NCBI GenBank assembly: GCA_949751835.1
Contig: CATKHK010000106.1
Location: forward strand, 1 to 64,000
Length of the DNA: 64,000 nucleotides
Source of the DNA: Blepharisma japonicum
Taxonomy: Eukaryota; Ciliophora; Heterotrichea; Heterotrichida; Blepharismidae
Direction: 5' to 3'
In this document: piece by piece, positions 30,944 through 40,411 of the stretch
Layout: the number at the start of each line of letters is the position of its first letter
How positions within the stretch are numbered: the first letter of the stretch is position 1
Notes under the pieces: model-generated
The model's database searches: none
What the model was told of the DNA's origin: nothing
The model's input: only the letters and a program-made list of their open reading frames with translations
Made by a program: the position numbers and the translations under genes

Positions 30944-33586
30944 TTAAATTGCTAAATTAAATCCTCCACCTGTAAATCTCTGTGGAGGAGGATTTCTTAC
31001 AATGATAGGCTTATCTTTTCCTTCATCTTTCAGCTGTCTTTCCTTAATCAGCTGCTCCCTCTTTTTCGTTGTAAAATAATTTTTCTTGACTTCTTGTAGC
31101 TCTCTGGTCAATCTATCAATTTCATATTTATACTGATTAGACTGTGCTTGATATAGCCCAAGTTCTTGTTCCATACTGTCCATTTGGCTTTTCTTTTCTT
31201 CAAGAATATTCCTACATTCTTGGATTTTTTCAGCACTTTCTGGGCCAGGGTGTCTGGCTAAAGATGCTTTTAATTTTTCGTATTCTTTTTCTAGCTTGTC
31301 AAGGTTGGTATTTTTTATGACGACTTCTTCAGTTTTGGAGATCAGCCTTCTTTGGAGGGTTTGGATTTTTGTGATAAGTTCGTAGACTTCTGGCTCGGTG
31401 CCTTCAAGTTTTCGCCACCTGTGAACATTCATGGTATTTTCGACTTCTTCACTGAGGGCTTTTACTTTAACTTTTTCTTCTAACAACTCTCTTTCTAAAT
31501 AATAATTTTCTTTTTTAAGATCAAAAACAGCTGCTGCTTCTTTTTTAGTAGACGATAATTTTTGCTTTAATTCTGCAATCCTTATCTTTAATATATCAAT
31601 ATCCCCCAGCCTCTGCTTGTACTGCTCTTCTCCTTTCTTCAATGTTGATGTAAAAATTTTTATTTTTTCATACAAAAGTTCAAGCTCTTCTTTCCTTCTA
31701 ATCAGCTGGGTCCCCAAAATATCCCTTTCATTTGTGACTAATTCCAGCTCTTTTTGTTGCTTTAGTTTTTCTTGTTCTACTTCAGTAATCACGTATTTAA
31801 GCCTTTGGATTTCTCTTTCACATTCTCTTATGACCTCTTCAAGCTTTTCTTGTGTAGCAATCAGCTCATTTTTTTTCTCTTCAGCTTCGTGCATGGATTT
31901 TTCTAAGGTCCCGACACGTTTATTTTCTTGGATTAATTCGGTGTCTTTGACAGCAATTTCTTCTTTGAGTTGGTTTATTTGATGGAGCATGATTTTTTTC
32001 TTTTTATCGAGCTCTTCAATTTCTTCATGGCTTTCGATAAGGTTTTTGGAATATAAATTTCTATCAGATCTGACAGCTTCATACAAATTTTGCTGCTGCT
32101 TTAACTTGGCTTCAGCTTCTACATTTTTCTTTTGGAGCTCAGCAATCACTGAGTTGCAGAGTTTTACTTCTTCAAGACACTGAGAATACTTAGCATAAGC
32201 TTGTGACTTCTCAATCCCATATCTTTCTTGTTCTTTTTGTAGTTGCCAAACTTTATCTTTCAGCTTTTTAATATCTTTTGAATATTTTTTAATTTCATTT
32301 TCTACCTTTTTCCTATTATTGTCCATAGTAATTGCTGTATCTTCTTGCATCCTGATATTATCTCGGGCTCTCATGATGGTTTTCATGATCATATCTCTTT
32401 CTCTTTTTAGGTTTTCTATTAAATTTTGATCAGCCTCAGTGGCTTTTCTAAGTGCATCACTTTCTTTTATAAGTTCATGCATATATTCTCTTGCTTTATC
32501 CTTAAGCAGCTCTGCTTCTTTTCTTTCTGTAAACAAGCTTTCATGCCTTTTATTCTGAGAAATCAGCTCCTTTTTCAGCTTTTCCTGCTCACCTTGTATG
32601 ATTTCTGCATCTTTTCTGGCCTGCTCTACATCTTCTTCTAGCTGAGAATTTCCTCTTAAAATATTTTCTCTGACAATTTCTTGATGGAGTTTTTTCTCCT
32701 CAGCCGCGCTAAGCTCTTTTTGGGCTTGTTGGAGTCCGTAGCCTTTCTCTTGTAGCTGGTCTTCAACTTTTTTGATTTCTTTCTGAATATTGCTTTTTTC
32801 CTCTACAAGAGCTTTTAATTGGTTGTCTTTCTGCTGAATTCTTTCTAAAATGCCGTCAAAAACGCCTTTTTCTTCATTTAAAGCGGTTTCTGTGTCAAGC
32901 TTTTTTTTGTTTTCAGCTTGCATGAGTTCTTTGATTTCTGCGATTTGGGTGTTGCAAGCTGCAATTTCGTCTTTATAGGTTTGTCGGGAAATTTCGAGTT
33001 TTTGGAGTTTATCAAGCAGTTCTGCATGCTCTTTTTGGGCAGTTGAAATTTGTTCATTTCCTATATCCACTTCTCTTTTCAACTCATCTTTAGCCCTTAG
33101 CAGCTCGTTTACAGTGCTATCTTGTCCCACTGCAAGTCCTGACCCTTGTTCTACGATTTGTCCTAAGTGCTCTATATGTTCCCTCAAATCCTGTATGGTC
33201 TTTTTAGCTTTTTCTTCTTTTTCTCTAAAAGCTTCCAATGTTTTTACAGCTCGATCTAGGTCTGCCTGAAAAGCTCTAATATTTTCGTTTTCTTCTTGGC
33301 TTAATCTTAGAGCCATCTGCACTTTTAGAGTGCTTTCTGTGATCTGTTGGTTCAGTTCTTTGCATTTTTTAATCAATTTTTTCTCGTTTTCGTGCGAATT
33401 TTTAAGTGCTCGATGGAGTTTTTCATATTCTCGTCTGAAATGTTCAAGCTGCTTATCGCCTCCAATTTCGCGTAAAACAGCTTGGAATTCGCTTTCTAGT
33501 TCTTGGAAGTCGCGGGATTCGAAATCTTCTTCGTCTCCTTTTGGCTTGAGAGGGCTTTGGTCTGTTCTTGAAGGGTCTAGTGACAT
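30944..33586 (-). CDS. CFAP58: cilia- and flagella-associated protein 58 (880 aa)
   Basis: Almost the whole chain is coiled coil from about residue 30 to 840. The C-terminal signature identifies CFAP58 (CCDC147): VHRWRKLEGTEPEVYELI, IQTLQRRLISKTEEVV, ARHPGPESAEKIQ, and YKYEIDRLTRELQEVKK. Length matches the human protein (872). ATG 33586 is preferred. The open frame continues upstream to 33712 in hydrophobic, non-coiled sequence without an ATG, which is probably chance. CFAP58 is an axonemal protein needed for flagellar assembly and for inner-arm dynein or intraflagellar transport functions in other organisms. No TGA codon is used in this long gene. Confidence 0.94.
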   Translation of the reverse strand: MSLDPSRTDQSPLKPKGDEEDFESRDFQELESEFQAVLREIGGDKQLEHFRREYEKLHRALKNSHENEKKLIKKCKELNQQITESTLKVQMALRLSQEENENIRAFQADLDRAVKTLEAFREKEEKAKKTIQDLREHIEHLGQIVEQGSGLAVGQDSTVNELLRAKDELKREVDIGNEQISTAQKEHAELLDKLQKLEISRQTYKDEIAACNTQIAEIKELMQAENKKKLDTETALNEEKGVFDGILERIQQKDNQLKALVEEKSNIQKEIKKVEDQLQEKGYGLQQAQKELSAAEEKKLHQEIVRENILRGNSQLEEDVEQARKDAEIIQGEQEKLKKELISQNKRHESLFTERKEAELLKDKAREYMHELIKESDALRKATEADQNLIENLKRERDMIMKTIMRARDNIRMQEDTAITMDNNRKKVENEIKKYSKDIKKLKDKVWQLQKEQERYGIEKSQAYAKYSQCLEEVKLCNSVIAELQKKNVEAEAKLKQQQNLYEAVRSDRNLYSKNLIESHEEIEELDKKKKIMLHQINQLKEEIAVKDTELIQENKRVGTLEKSMHEAEEKKNELIATQEKLEEVIRECEREIQRLKYVITEVEQEKLKQQKELELVTNERDILGTQLIRRKEELELLYEKIKIFTSTLKKGEEQYKQRLGDIDILKIRIAELKQKLSSTKKEAAAVFDLKKENYYLERELLEEKVKVKALSEEVENTMNVHRWRKLEGTEPEVYELITKIQTLQRRLISKTEEVVIKNTNLDKLEKEYEKLKASLARHPGPESAEKIQECRNILEEKKSQMDSMEQELGLYQAQSNQYKYEIDRLTRELQEVKKNYFTTKKREQLIKERQLKDEGKDKPIIVRNPPPQRFTGGGFNLAI

Positions 33587-33770
33587 TTTTAAACAATAAC
33601 TGATATGGATGAATAAGAAAATTAAAGGGTGCAGACAAGGTGTCAGCCGCAGCTTAAAATTAAAAGGAAAAGTTAAGATTTTTGGGTGCTGGAACAAGTC
33701 CAGGTGAAACAATTAGAAGCTTAGAATGCTAGCGTATTAGGCTGGAAAGTCTGTGAAATTAGTTAAGGGC

Positions 33771-33848
33771 TTATTTAGCCTTTTGTCTCATCTTTCGTCG
33801 CTTTCTTTTGAGACGTCTCATCCTTTTCTTCCTCCACTTGTCCCTCAT
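33771..33848 (-). CDS. RPL41: ribosomal protein eL41 (25 aa)
   Basis: A 26-codon frame, ATG 33848-33846 to TAA 33771-33773, encodes an extremely basic peptide beginning MRDKWRKKRMRRLKRKRR and ending KMRQKAK. This is eL41, the smallest ribosomal protein, nearly identical to the yeast and human form; the usual third residue Ala is Asp here. It lies at the interface of the two ribosomal subunits. It is far too short for length-based gene finders. It sits 184 nt upstream of CFAP58 on the same strand and diverges from the CDKL kinase. Confidence 0.97.
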   Translation of the reverse strand: MRDKWRKKRMRRLKRKRRKMRQKAK

Positions 33849-34288
33849 ATTTATTATAAGCCACTATAAATGTCAAAAAATTAAGTTCTCTAGGCTAAGT
33901 TTAATTAGATATAAAAATAACAAAGCATAAATTGTTTATTATGTGTGGACTTAAAATAGTTTTGCTGGCTTGATTTGAAATTTATTGAAACTTATGGCTC
34001 TGCTAAAATAAATTTTAGATTGAAAAAAGAAAATTTACAATAATCAATCAATTTTATTATTCAAGCCATAAAATCTTTATTTATTTGGGCAATGGGCACT
34101 CTGCTTAATAATTAAATGATTGTTTTTAAGCGTTTATTTTTCCATTAAAATTTTAAGTAATCAATACAAAATCCTAAACCCATTAAAAATCCACTCTCAG
34201 TCTACGAATTTTTGGTATCTTTTCATAAAAATTCTAGCTTATATCTCCTTCTAATCCAAATTTGATTCATTACAGATTAATTTTTAAG
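33849..34288. other. divergent promoter region of eL41 and CDKL kinase
   Basis: AT-rich spacer between divergent starts at 33848 and 34289. No coding frame was recognised. Confidence 0.5.
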
Positions 34289-35788
34289 ATGGATAAGTAT
34301 GAAACTATCGAGATCATAGGAGAAGGGTATTTCCTATATAGAACTTATGGAACAGTCTTCAAGGCAAGGCATAAAGAAACTGGGGTGTATTATGCTATAA
34401 AAAAATTCAAGGAAAGTGACGAAGACCAAGCCATCAGGAAAATTGCCATGCGAGAAATCCGAATTTTGAAATCTCTGAGCCATCACAATGTTGTTACTCT
34501 TTATGAGGTTTTTCGCAGAAATAAACACTTATACTTGGTATTCGAGTATGTCGAAAACACAATTTTGTCAGAACTCGAAACAAATCAAAATGGTTTAAGT
34601 CAGACTCAGGTCAAAAAAATCATGTATCAGCTGGTATCAGCAATAAAATATTGCCACTCCCACAATATTGTTCACCGAGATATAAAGCCCGAAAATTTAC
34701 TATTAACCCAAAACGGAATTTTAAAGCTCTGCGATTTTGGCTTTGCCAGGGTGCTGGCAACCCTCAACGGAAAATATACAGATTACGTGTCCACACGGTG
34801 GTATAGAGCTCCAGAGCTGCTTGTAGGAGATAATGAGTATGGAAAAGAAGTAGATGTCTGGTCTATTGGCTGCATTTGTGCAGAGCTGCTTACTGGGCTT
34901 CCGATATTTCCTGGAGATTCAGATTTTGATACATTGCGGCACATTCTTTCTATAATTGGAGGAAATTTGTCAGATAAGCAGTCAAATGCTTTTAACACAA
35001 ATCCAATATATGAAGGAGTTGAGGTATTTTTTATATAGCTTCCTTTGCCTAAAAAAATAGTCACCCTTGAAACAAAATTCAAAGAATTTCCAAGTAACGT
35101 TGTATCCTTTTTAAAAGGCTGCTTTGCTTTTGAGCCAAAATCTAGGTTTACTTGTGATGATTTATTAAAGCATGATTATTTTTCAAATTCTTTTAAAGCT
35201 TCATTTGAGCACGAACTATTAGAAATATTTAACGACGACACCGAAAATAATTTTAGCCTAAAAAAATCAATGAGCGAACATTCTTCACCTGAACCTGGAG
35301 CTCTTCCACGTACAGTAAGGGATGTAACCCCAAAAAGAAATATCACAAAAAGTATCAATTTAAAATCTGATGAAATTATTCCAGGAAAAGATCAAGAAAT
35401 AGAAAGAAATCAGCTTCCCCCACCGAATTTTTTGCCGAATTTAAGGCTGAGAAGAGATGAAGAAACTTACCCAAATTTATCACACCAAGAAATTAAGAAA
35501 AAAAAAAGCGATTTAAAAATCCCAGTACTTAATGGGGCAAAACATTTTAATGAAAGCCGACAAATTCCAAGCTTAAAACAGATTGAGATTGACAGAGGAC
35601 AAAATGTTAGCCCGACTTATTTTGAGCATGAGGATGGAAAAATGCATTATTCGGTCAAAGGAAGACATAACTCGAAAAGCAATTTGAAAGTTAGAAATGG
35701 AGACTTTGCTTATATACAAGCTATTACCCCAGTACCACAGTTAAATCATAGGCAAGTTTTTGGAAAAAAATCGAATATTAAACTGTAA
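34289..35788 (+). CDS. CDKL-type protein kinase (489 aa), two introns
   Basis: Exons 34289-34326, 34342-35023 and 35039-35788, joined by two 15-nt introns. Splicing the first restores the glycine loop GEGTYGTV; the second carries a stop, and its removal restores the C-lobe (GVELPLPKKIVTLE). Catalytic features are complete: AIKKF lysine, HRDIKPEN, DFG, and APE in a TDYVSTRWYRAPELL activation segment. The TDY motif and the KIAMREI C-helix place it in the CDKL family, between CDKs and MAP kinases. CDKL kinases control cilium length in algae, worms and mammals, so a ciliary role is likely. The C-terminal ~190 residues after the kinase are polar, Lys/Asn-rich and unconserved. The first intron happens to be open in frame, so an unspliced reading would insert five residues into the P-loop. 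Confidence 0.93.
34327..34341 (+). other. 15-nt intron 1 in the CDKL kinase
   Basis: gtatttcctatatag interrupts the glycine-rich loop. GTA start, A at position 10, AG end. It has no stop in frame, so only the protein alignment reveals it. Confidence 0.93.
35024..35038 (+). other. 15-nt intron 2 in the CDKL kinase
   Basis: gtattttttatatag carries an in-frame TAG at its end. GTA start, A at position 10, AG end. Removal joins two kinase C-lobe segments in phase. Confidence 0.93.
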
Positions 35789-35907
35789 AAATTATTTAGA
35801 CTAAAACCGAGGATAGGATTTGAGCAAAATATTTCCCGAGTCAAGCCTTAATCCTGCTATTTTAAATGTTTATTTTATAAGAAAATATTTATATAAAGAT
35901 TATTAAA

Positions 35908-37689
35908 TTAGCAAGGCATCTCCTTCTCTTGAAAGCTGCTCACCAAAGCGGTTATATAGCTCATCTCATAATCGCTATATTTTCTTTTACAAATTGGGCA
36001 TTCCCCTGTCTTTTTTGATTTTGCTCTGCAATAAGAACAAATATCATGGCCATTGCAAACCACAGTATTAAATTCGTCCTCTTCTTTTTGTTCTTTGCAA
36101 TTTTCACAATCTTTGAAGTTTACCTTTATAGGTTCTTTTAATTTTATACTAAAAGTTTTTTCAGGCTCTGGGCTACAAGGTTCAGGGTTACGAGGTTCTG
36201 GGTTACGAGGTTCTGGGTTGCGAGGTTCTGGGTAACCAGAATTAATAATCACAGAGTCTGCTCTTTTTATATTAAAATTCTTTGGAGAAGGGCTAGGAGG
36301 TTTAATATTAAAAGAATTTTGAGGGGCTTCAAAATCAATATTTGACCTTTGTAATTTTTCTTTAGGTCTAAGCCCTTGGCTTGCTGATCTTATTCTATCA
36401 GCTGGAACTTCTTTGTCTTGAATTAAATTAAAGCTTTTTTTAGGTTCAAAATTTTTTAATTGTGTTTCATAAGAATATAAGCCTTTATTTTCTGATTCAT
36501 TAGGAGCTTTTTTTATATTATTTTTTTTTGGAGCTGGCTTTTCTCCACATTTTTTTTCTATCTCATCTATACACTTTAGACTCATTTTTTTATTACAAGG
36601 GCATTTGATTTCTGCAGATTTATTATGGGATGACTGAATTGTTTCATATAGGCATTTTAAGCAATGCTCTTGAGTACAATTTGGGCTATACCAAGAAATT
36701 TCGTGGCGGCAGTCAGGAATGTTTGAAATTGTCTTATGTAAAATTAAGATACTTTCGTCTTCTGGTAAATTGTCTATTAATTTTTCAGTAATATTAAGCA
36801 AATTATTCTTGTTTGGGATTTTTGCTGTTTTCGCTAGTGTTATCGTTATTTCTTTGAAGAAGTCAGTGATAATAGGATTGATTTTTTCTTTTGGCTCTAT
36901 TATGGGGATGTCATCTCTCTCGGATTTTTCCTCAGGGATAGGATTTAGAGGGCAACTAATTTTACTTCTTATAAGAGGCTCTTCTTCTAGCCTAGAATGA
37001 TCAATTTTAGGGTCATAAAGAAATGGGTATCTATTTGTATCTAAATTTTCCTGGCTGTTATCAAGTGCATAAGCTTCTGAATGGTATAAGATGCCATAAT
37101 CATAATATTTTTCCAAATAAAGGGTTATCAAAGGGGCAGTTTTTTTATCTGATCTGCAGAAAATTTCAAATTTTCTATCATTTACAAGTAAAATATGAAC
37201 TCTTAAATAGTTTGCCAAATTTTCTAAATAAAACTTTTTGGTCACAAAATCATAAGGCTGAGAAGACCAGATTATAGGAAACTCATAAGTTTTAAAATTC
37301 AGGCAAGCGCACATCAAACATTTTGTTCCTACCTCAATTGCCCCAATTGCATTATCTTGATTTGTGCTTAAATAATAGGTCAGCCAATAAATAGCAGTAT
37401 ACCGGTCTTGGTCTGTTAAAACATTAATCAAAGTTGCATATATATTGAAAAGGGCTTGACTATTATAAGCTCTAGCGTGCCGCTGTATTTCTTGAATGTG
37501 ATCTTGTAGGCCTTTTCAGTATATATTAAAGTAACTAGTTCCTTTTATGCGAATCAGAGATTGGATGAGCGAAATACCCAAACTGGTATAAAAGGAACGT
37601 TCTGGTGGCCAAATTTTGCTAACGCAAGTAAAATCTTTAGGTAGATCTGTGTGGCTCTCTGTACCTGAAACTCTCAAATTAGAATCCAT
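35908..37689 (-). CDS. otubain-like domain fused to RING finger(s), probably catalytically dead (593 aa)
   Basis: ATG 37689 to TAA 35908-35910 with one TGA Trp (residue 58). Residues about 25-205 resemble an OTU/otubain (peptidase C65) fold. RSFYTSLGISLIQSL at 31-45 aligns with the catalytic DGNCFYRAFGFSHLEAL motif of otubains but has Ser32 in place of the catalytic Cys. Near 195-203, KYYDYGILYH aligns with the catalytic HYDILY motif and lacks the His. The end (about 528-568) is a RING-type zinc finger: CxxC, then CNGHDICSYC, then CPIC. A second Cys/His cluster near 325-380 (CTQEHCLKC, CPC) looks like a degenerate RING. A PEPRN repeat lies between. Likely role: ubiquitin binding plus E3 activity without deubiquitination. 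The OTU assignment is by eye. Confidence 0.72.
36161..36235 (-). repeat. 15-nt tandem repeat encoding PEPRN units
   Basis: About four and a half 15-nt units encode PEPRN-PEPRN-PEPRN-PEPCS-PEP within the otubain/RING gene, in frame. Low-complexity linker. Confidence 0.85.
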
Positions 37690-37807
37690 AGAAATAATTA
37701 TAGAAATATATAATAGAAAAGTATAATGAGAAGTTTTTACTACCCCGTCAATAAAAAATTAGAAAATCTCGAAATTATGTAACTAAAAATAATTTAAATA
37801 CAAAATT

Positions 37808-39286
37808 TTATAGCTTCGACAGGACAGACTGCTGGAACTCTTCCAAGTCAATTTCTCCATCCCCATTTAAATCATTTTCCTTAATAATTTCGTCCCATAC
37901 ACAATCGTCAATTAATTTTCCATCTTCCAAGGTCCTCTTTAGCTCTTCAGCTGAAATTTTGCCGCTTCCGTCATAATCAAACATCTTAAAAGCAGCCTTT
38001 AAAATTTCAGCTGAAAAAATTTTTTTTATATCCAAAGTAGCCTTAAGAAATTCGGAATAGTCAATAAAGCCATTACTATCAGTGTCAACTTCTTTCATTA
38101 ATTTTTCTACTAATGCTGAAGCTTCTGTATGTCCCATGGAATGGAGATATTCTTTGTATAGCTCTTCTTTACTAAGCCGTCCATCTCCATTAAGGTCTAA
38201 TTTTTTGAAAACTTGTTTTAAAGACTTAGCATCCTTAAAAGATAAAAATTGGGAAATTATAAAAGTATGTACAGCATCTTTTAGCTTACTTTCGCCATGG
38301 AATTGTTTTAATTTAGTCATAACGAGCTCAACTGCTTCAGTATCAGGTGTATTTTCCATACTTTTTGACGTAATTCATATATGCTCTAGTGCTTGTGCAC
38401 TTGATAATCTTTCATCGGCTGAGCATAATAATTTTGATAACAAGTCTTTGGCTTCTTCAGAGATTTTTGGCCATGGGTCTCCTGTTACATTATATAATCC
38501 TCTGGCTGAGCTTAGTAAAATTTCATTATCATTATTTCCATCGAATGGAGGACTTCCTGATAATAAAATATACATGATAACCCCGCAGCTTCATAAATCA
38601 CATTTTTCGTTATATCCGCCAAGTGCGACTTCTGGAGCCATATAATAAGCTGTTCCTTCTAAATATCTCGAATATTTCAAAGGGACTTTTGCAGTTGCTG
38701 TACCAAAATCTATTAATTTTATATTCATTATATCGTGTTTGTCTTCCAGCAAAATATTTTCTGGTTTCAAATCTCTATGCATAATATTGTTTTCATGGAG
38801 ATACCTTACAGCTGAAAATATTTGGTGCATTATTTGTGCAGCTTTCGCTTCAGAAAAAAAATTTCTTTTAATTAGTTCAGAAAATAATTCGCCTCCGCTG
38901 CAATATTCCATCACTATATAAATTCTTTTTGTGTCAATAAAGAATTCATGTACTTTTACAATGTTTGGGTGGTCAAGGGACTTTAAAATATTAATTTCTT
39001 GCTCTATACGAGATCTGGATAATTCATTTCTGATAATATCTTTACGGAATATTTTTACTGCTCTTTTGGCTGAGGTTTCTCTGTGGAAACAAATCCTTAC
39101 TTCTCCATATGCACCGTGGCCTATATAATTTCCCATTCTATAAACGTCTAGAAAATCAAGCCGATTTTCTAATACAAAGGTTCCCGCGTTTATAATTAAG
39201 CTTCCAGCATCACTAATTCGCTGGTTCTCTATAGATGCTGTGGCTGTTGCTCTGATGCGCACTTTTTTTGGTATTGAGCAGCCCAT
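37808..39286 (-). CDS. calcium-dependent protein kinase, CDPK (492 aa)
   Basis: Three in-phase segments joined by two TGA Trp codons. The first (residue 232) is the invariant Trp of the kinase DLWSCGV motif and the second (304) lies in EHIWITSK at the end of the kinase domain. The catalytic core is complete: GHGAYGEV, RAVKIF, HRDLKPEN, DFG, APE. The autoinhibitory junction and four EF-hands follow (DLNGDGRLSKEE, DTDSNGFIDYSE, DYDGSGKISAEE, DLNGDGEIDLEE), all with good calcium-ligand spacing. The N-terminus MGCS suggests N-myristoylation at Gly2 and palmitoylation at Cys3, hence membrane or ciliary-membrane attachment. It is a calcium-activated Ser/Thr kinase of the plant/alveolate type. Confidence 0.95.
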
Positions 39287-39661
39287 ATATTATCCACAAA
39301 ATATATTTTATTAAAAATTCCTTGAAAATTCGATTTAATATTTTATAGATAAAAGTAGATTTTTTCAAATTAATTTAGTTGATACGTAAATAATGCCATA
39401 ATTAAGAAAACTCCATTGAAAGCAAATTTTTCACTTTTACCATGATAATAGAATTTAGACATTTTTATGGTGACTTTTTATATATTAAAAAAGCATTCAA
39501 TAGCATTGATATTAGAAATAATGAAAAATAAAGAAATTTTCAGGACTTTTAAGATGGTATAAAATAAATTGATTTCAAGAGCAAAAAATAATGAATATAG
39601 CTAGGGTTTAAAGATCTGTCAGTAAGCAGGCTTCTTCAATTATTAAAAATTATAAATCATT
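39287..39661. other. intergenic, no gene seen
   Basis: AT-rich spacer between the CDPK start and the stop of the AAGAB-like gene. Nothing recognised. Confidence 0.5.
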
Positions 39662-40327
39662 TTAGTCATCAAGCTTAAATTTTTCCATTAATTCTTTAAT
39701 CGTGTTTTCAGCTCTTTCTTTCCTTTCTTCTTCTGTGCTATTTGGAGCCATTTCTCTGACTTCTCTAATTTTATTTAAGAAATATTCAAAGGTATCAAGG
39801 TCGTTCTCAATTTCTTCTTCTGTCGGCTCTCTTTCTTCTTGTTTGATTTCTGATGGTTTTTCATTTTTTGCATAAGAAGCTGCAGCACATTCTATTGCTT
39901 CTCTGACTCTTCCAAGCCCAATGTTTTCTCCATCATCTTTTTTAAAGCCTTCAAAATTGTCTAAATTGTCATAAACATACTCAATTTCATTTTCTATCGC
40001 CCAATTTTCGAGGTCTTCATTCTCTCCATTTGATATCAGCAGGCTACATTCAGAGTTTTCGATTTTTTGTGTATTTTTATTATGCCATTCCTTTAAAAGC
40101 TCAGATTCTTGCAAAATAACAGCGTATGGCTGCACTAATTCTTCCTCATCTGTGTATAGCTTGATATAAATATTCACATCTAATGTGAAATATTTATTTG
40201 AAAAAGACAAAAAGGCTAGATTCTGGTTTGATTCTTCACATTTTAAGTCTAAATATAATTTACATCTGATAGTCCTCATTCCTTCTTCTAAATCTTGGAC
40301 TATTAGAAATACCTTGAATCCTTCCAT
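39662..40327 (-). CDS. AAGAB: alpha/gamma-adaptin-binding protein p34-like (221 aa)
   Basis: ATG 40327 to TAA 39662-39664. The frame is open further upstream to 40375 but without another ATG. The match to AAGAB (p34) is in three places. SNKYFTLDVNIYIKL matches the DNKYYSADINL strand. NWAIENEIEYVYDNLDNF, followed by GLGRVREAIECAAAS, matches the Ras-like domain end. The C-terminal helix FEYFLNKIREVREMAPNSTE matches the human [20 protein letters not shown] region. AAGAB is a cytosolic chaperone for assembly of AP-1/AP-2 adaptor complexes in clathrin traffic. It is shorter than human (315), lacking most of the G1 region at the N-terminus. It follows the pseudokinase gene by 84 nt on the same strand. 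Confidence 0.8.
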   Translation of the reverse strand: MEGFKVFLIVQDLEEGMRTIRCKLYLDLKCEESNQNLAFLSFSNKYFTLDVNIYIKLYTDEEELVQPYAVILQESELLKEWHNKNTQKIENSECSLLISNGENEDLENWAIENEIEYVYDNLDNFEGFKKDDGENIGLGRVREAIECAAASYAKNEKPSEIKQEEREPTEEEIENDLDTFEYFLNKIREVREMAPNSTEEERKERAENTIKELMEKFKLDD

Positions 40328-40411
40328 ATATTTGTATAAATTAAATTTAAGAGAAAATAATTCTTTTTTATACAAGGCTCAAATTTAGTTATTAATTAAT
40401 TAGTTAATTTA

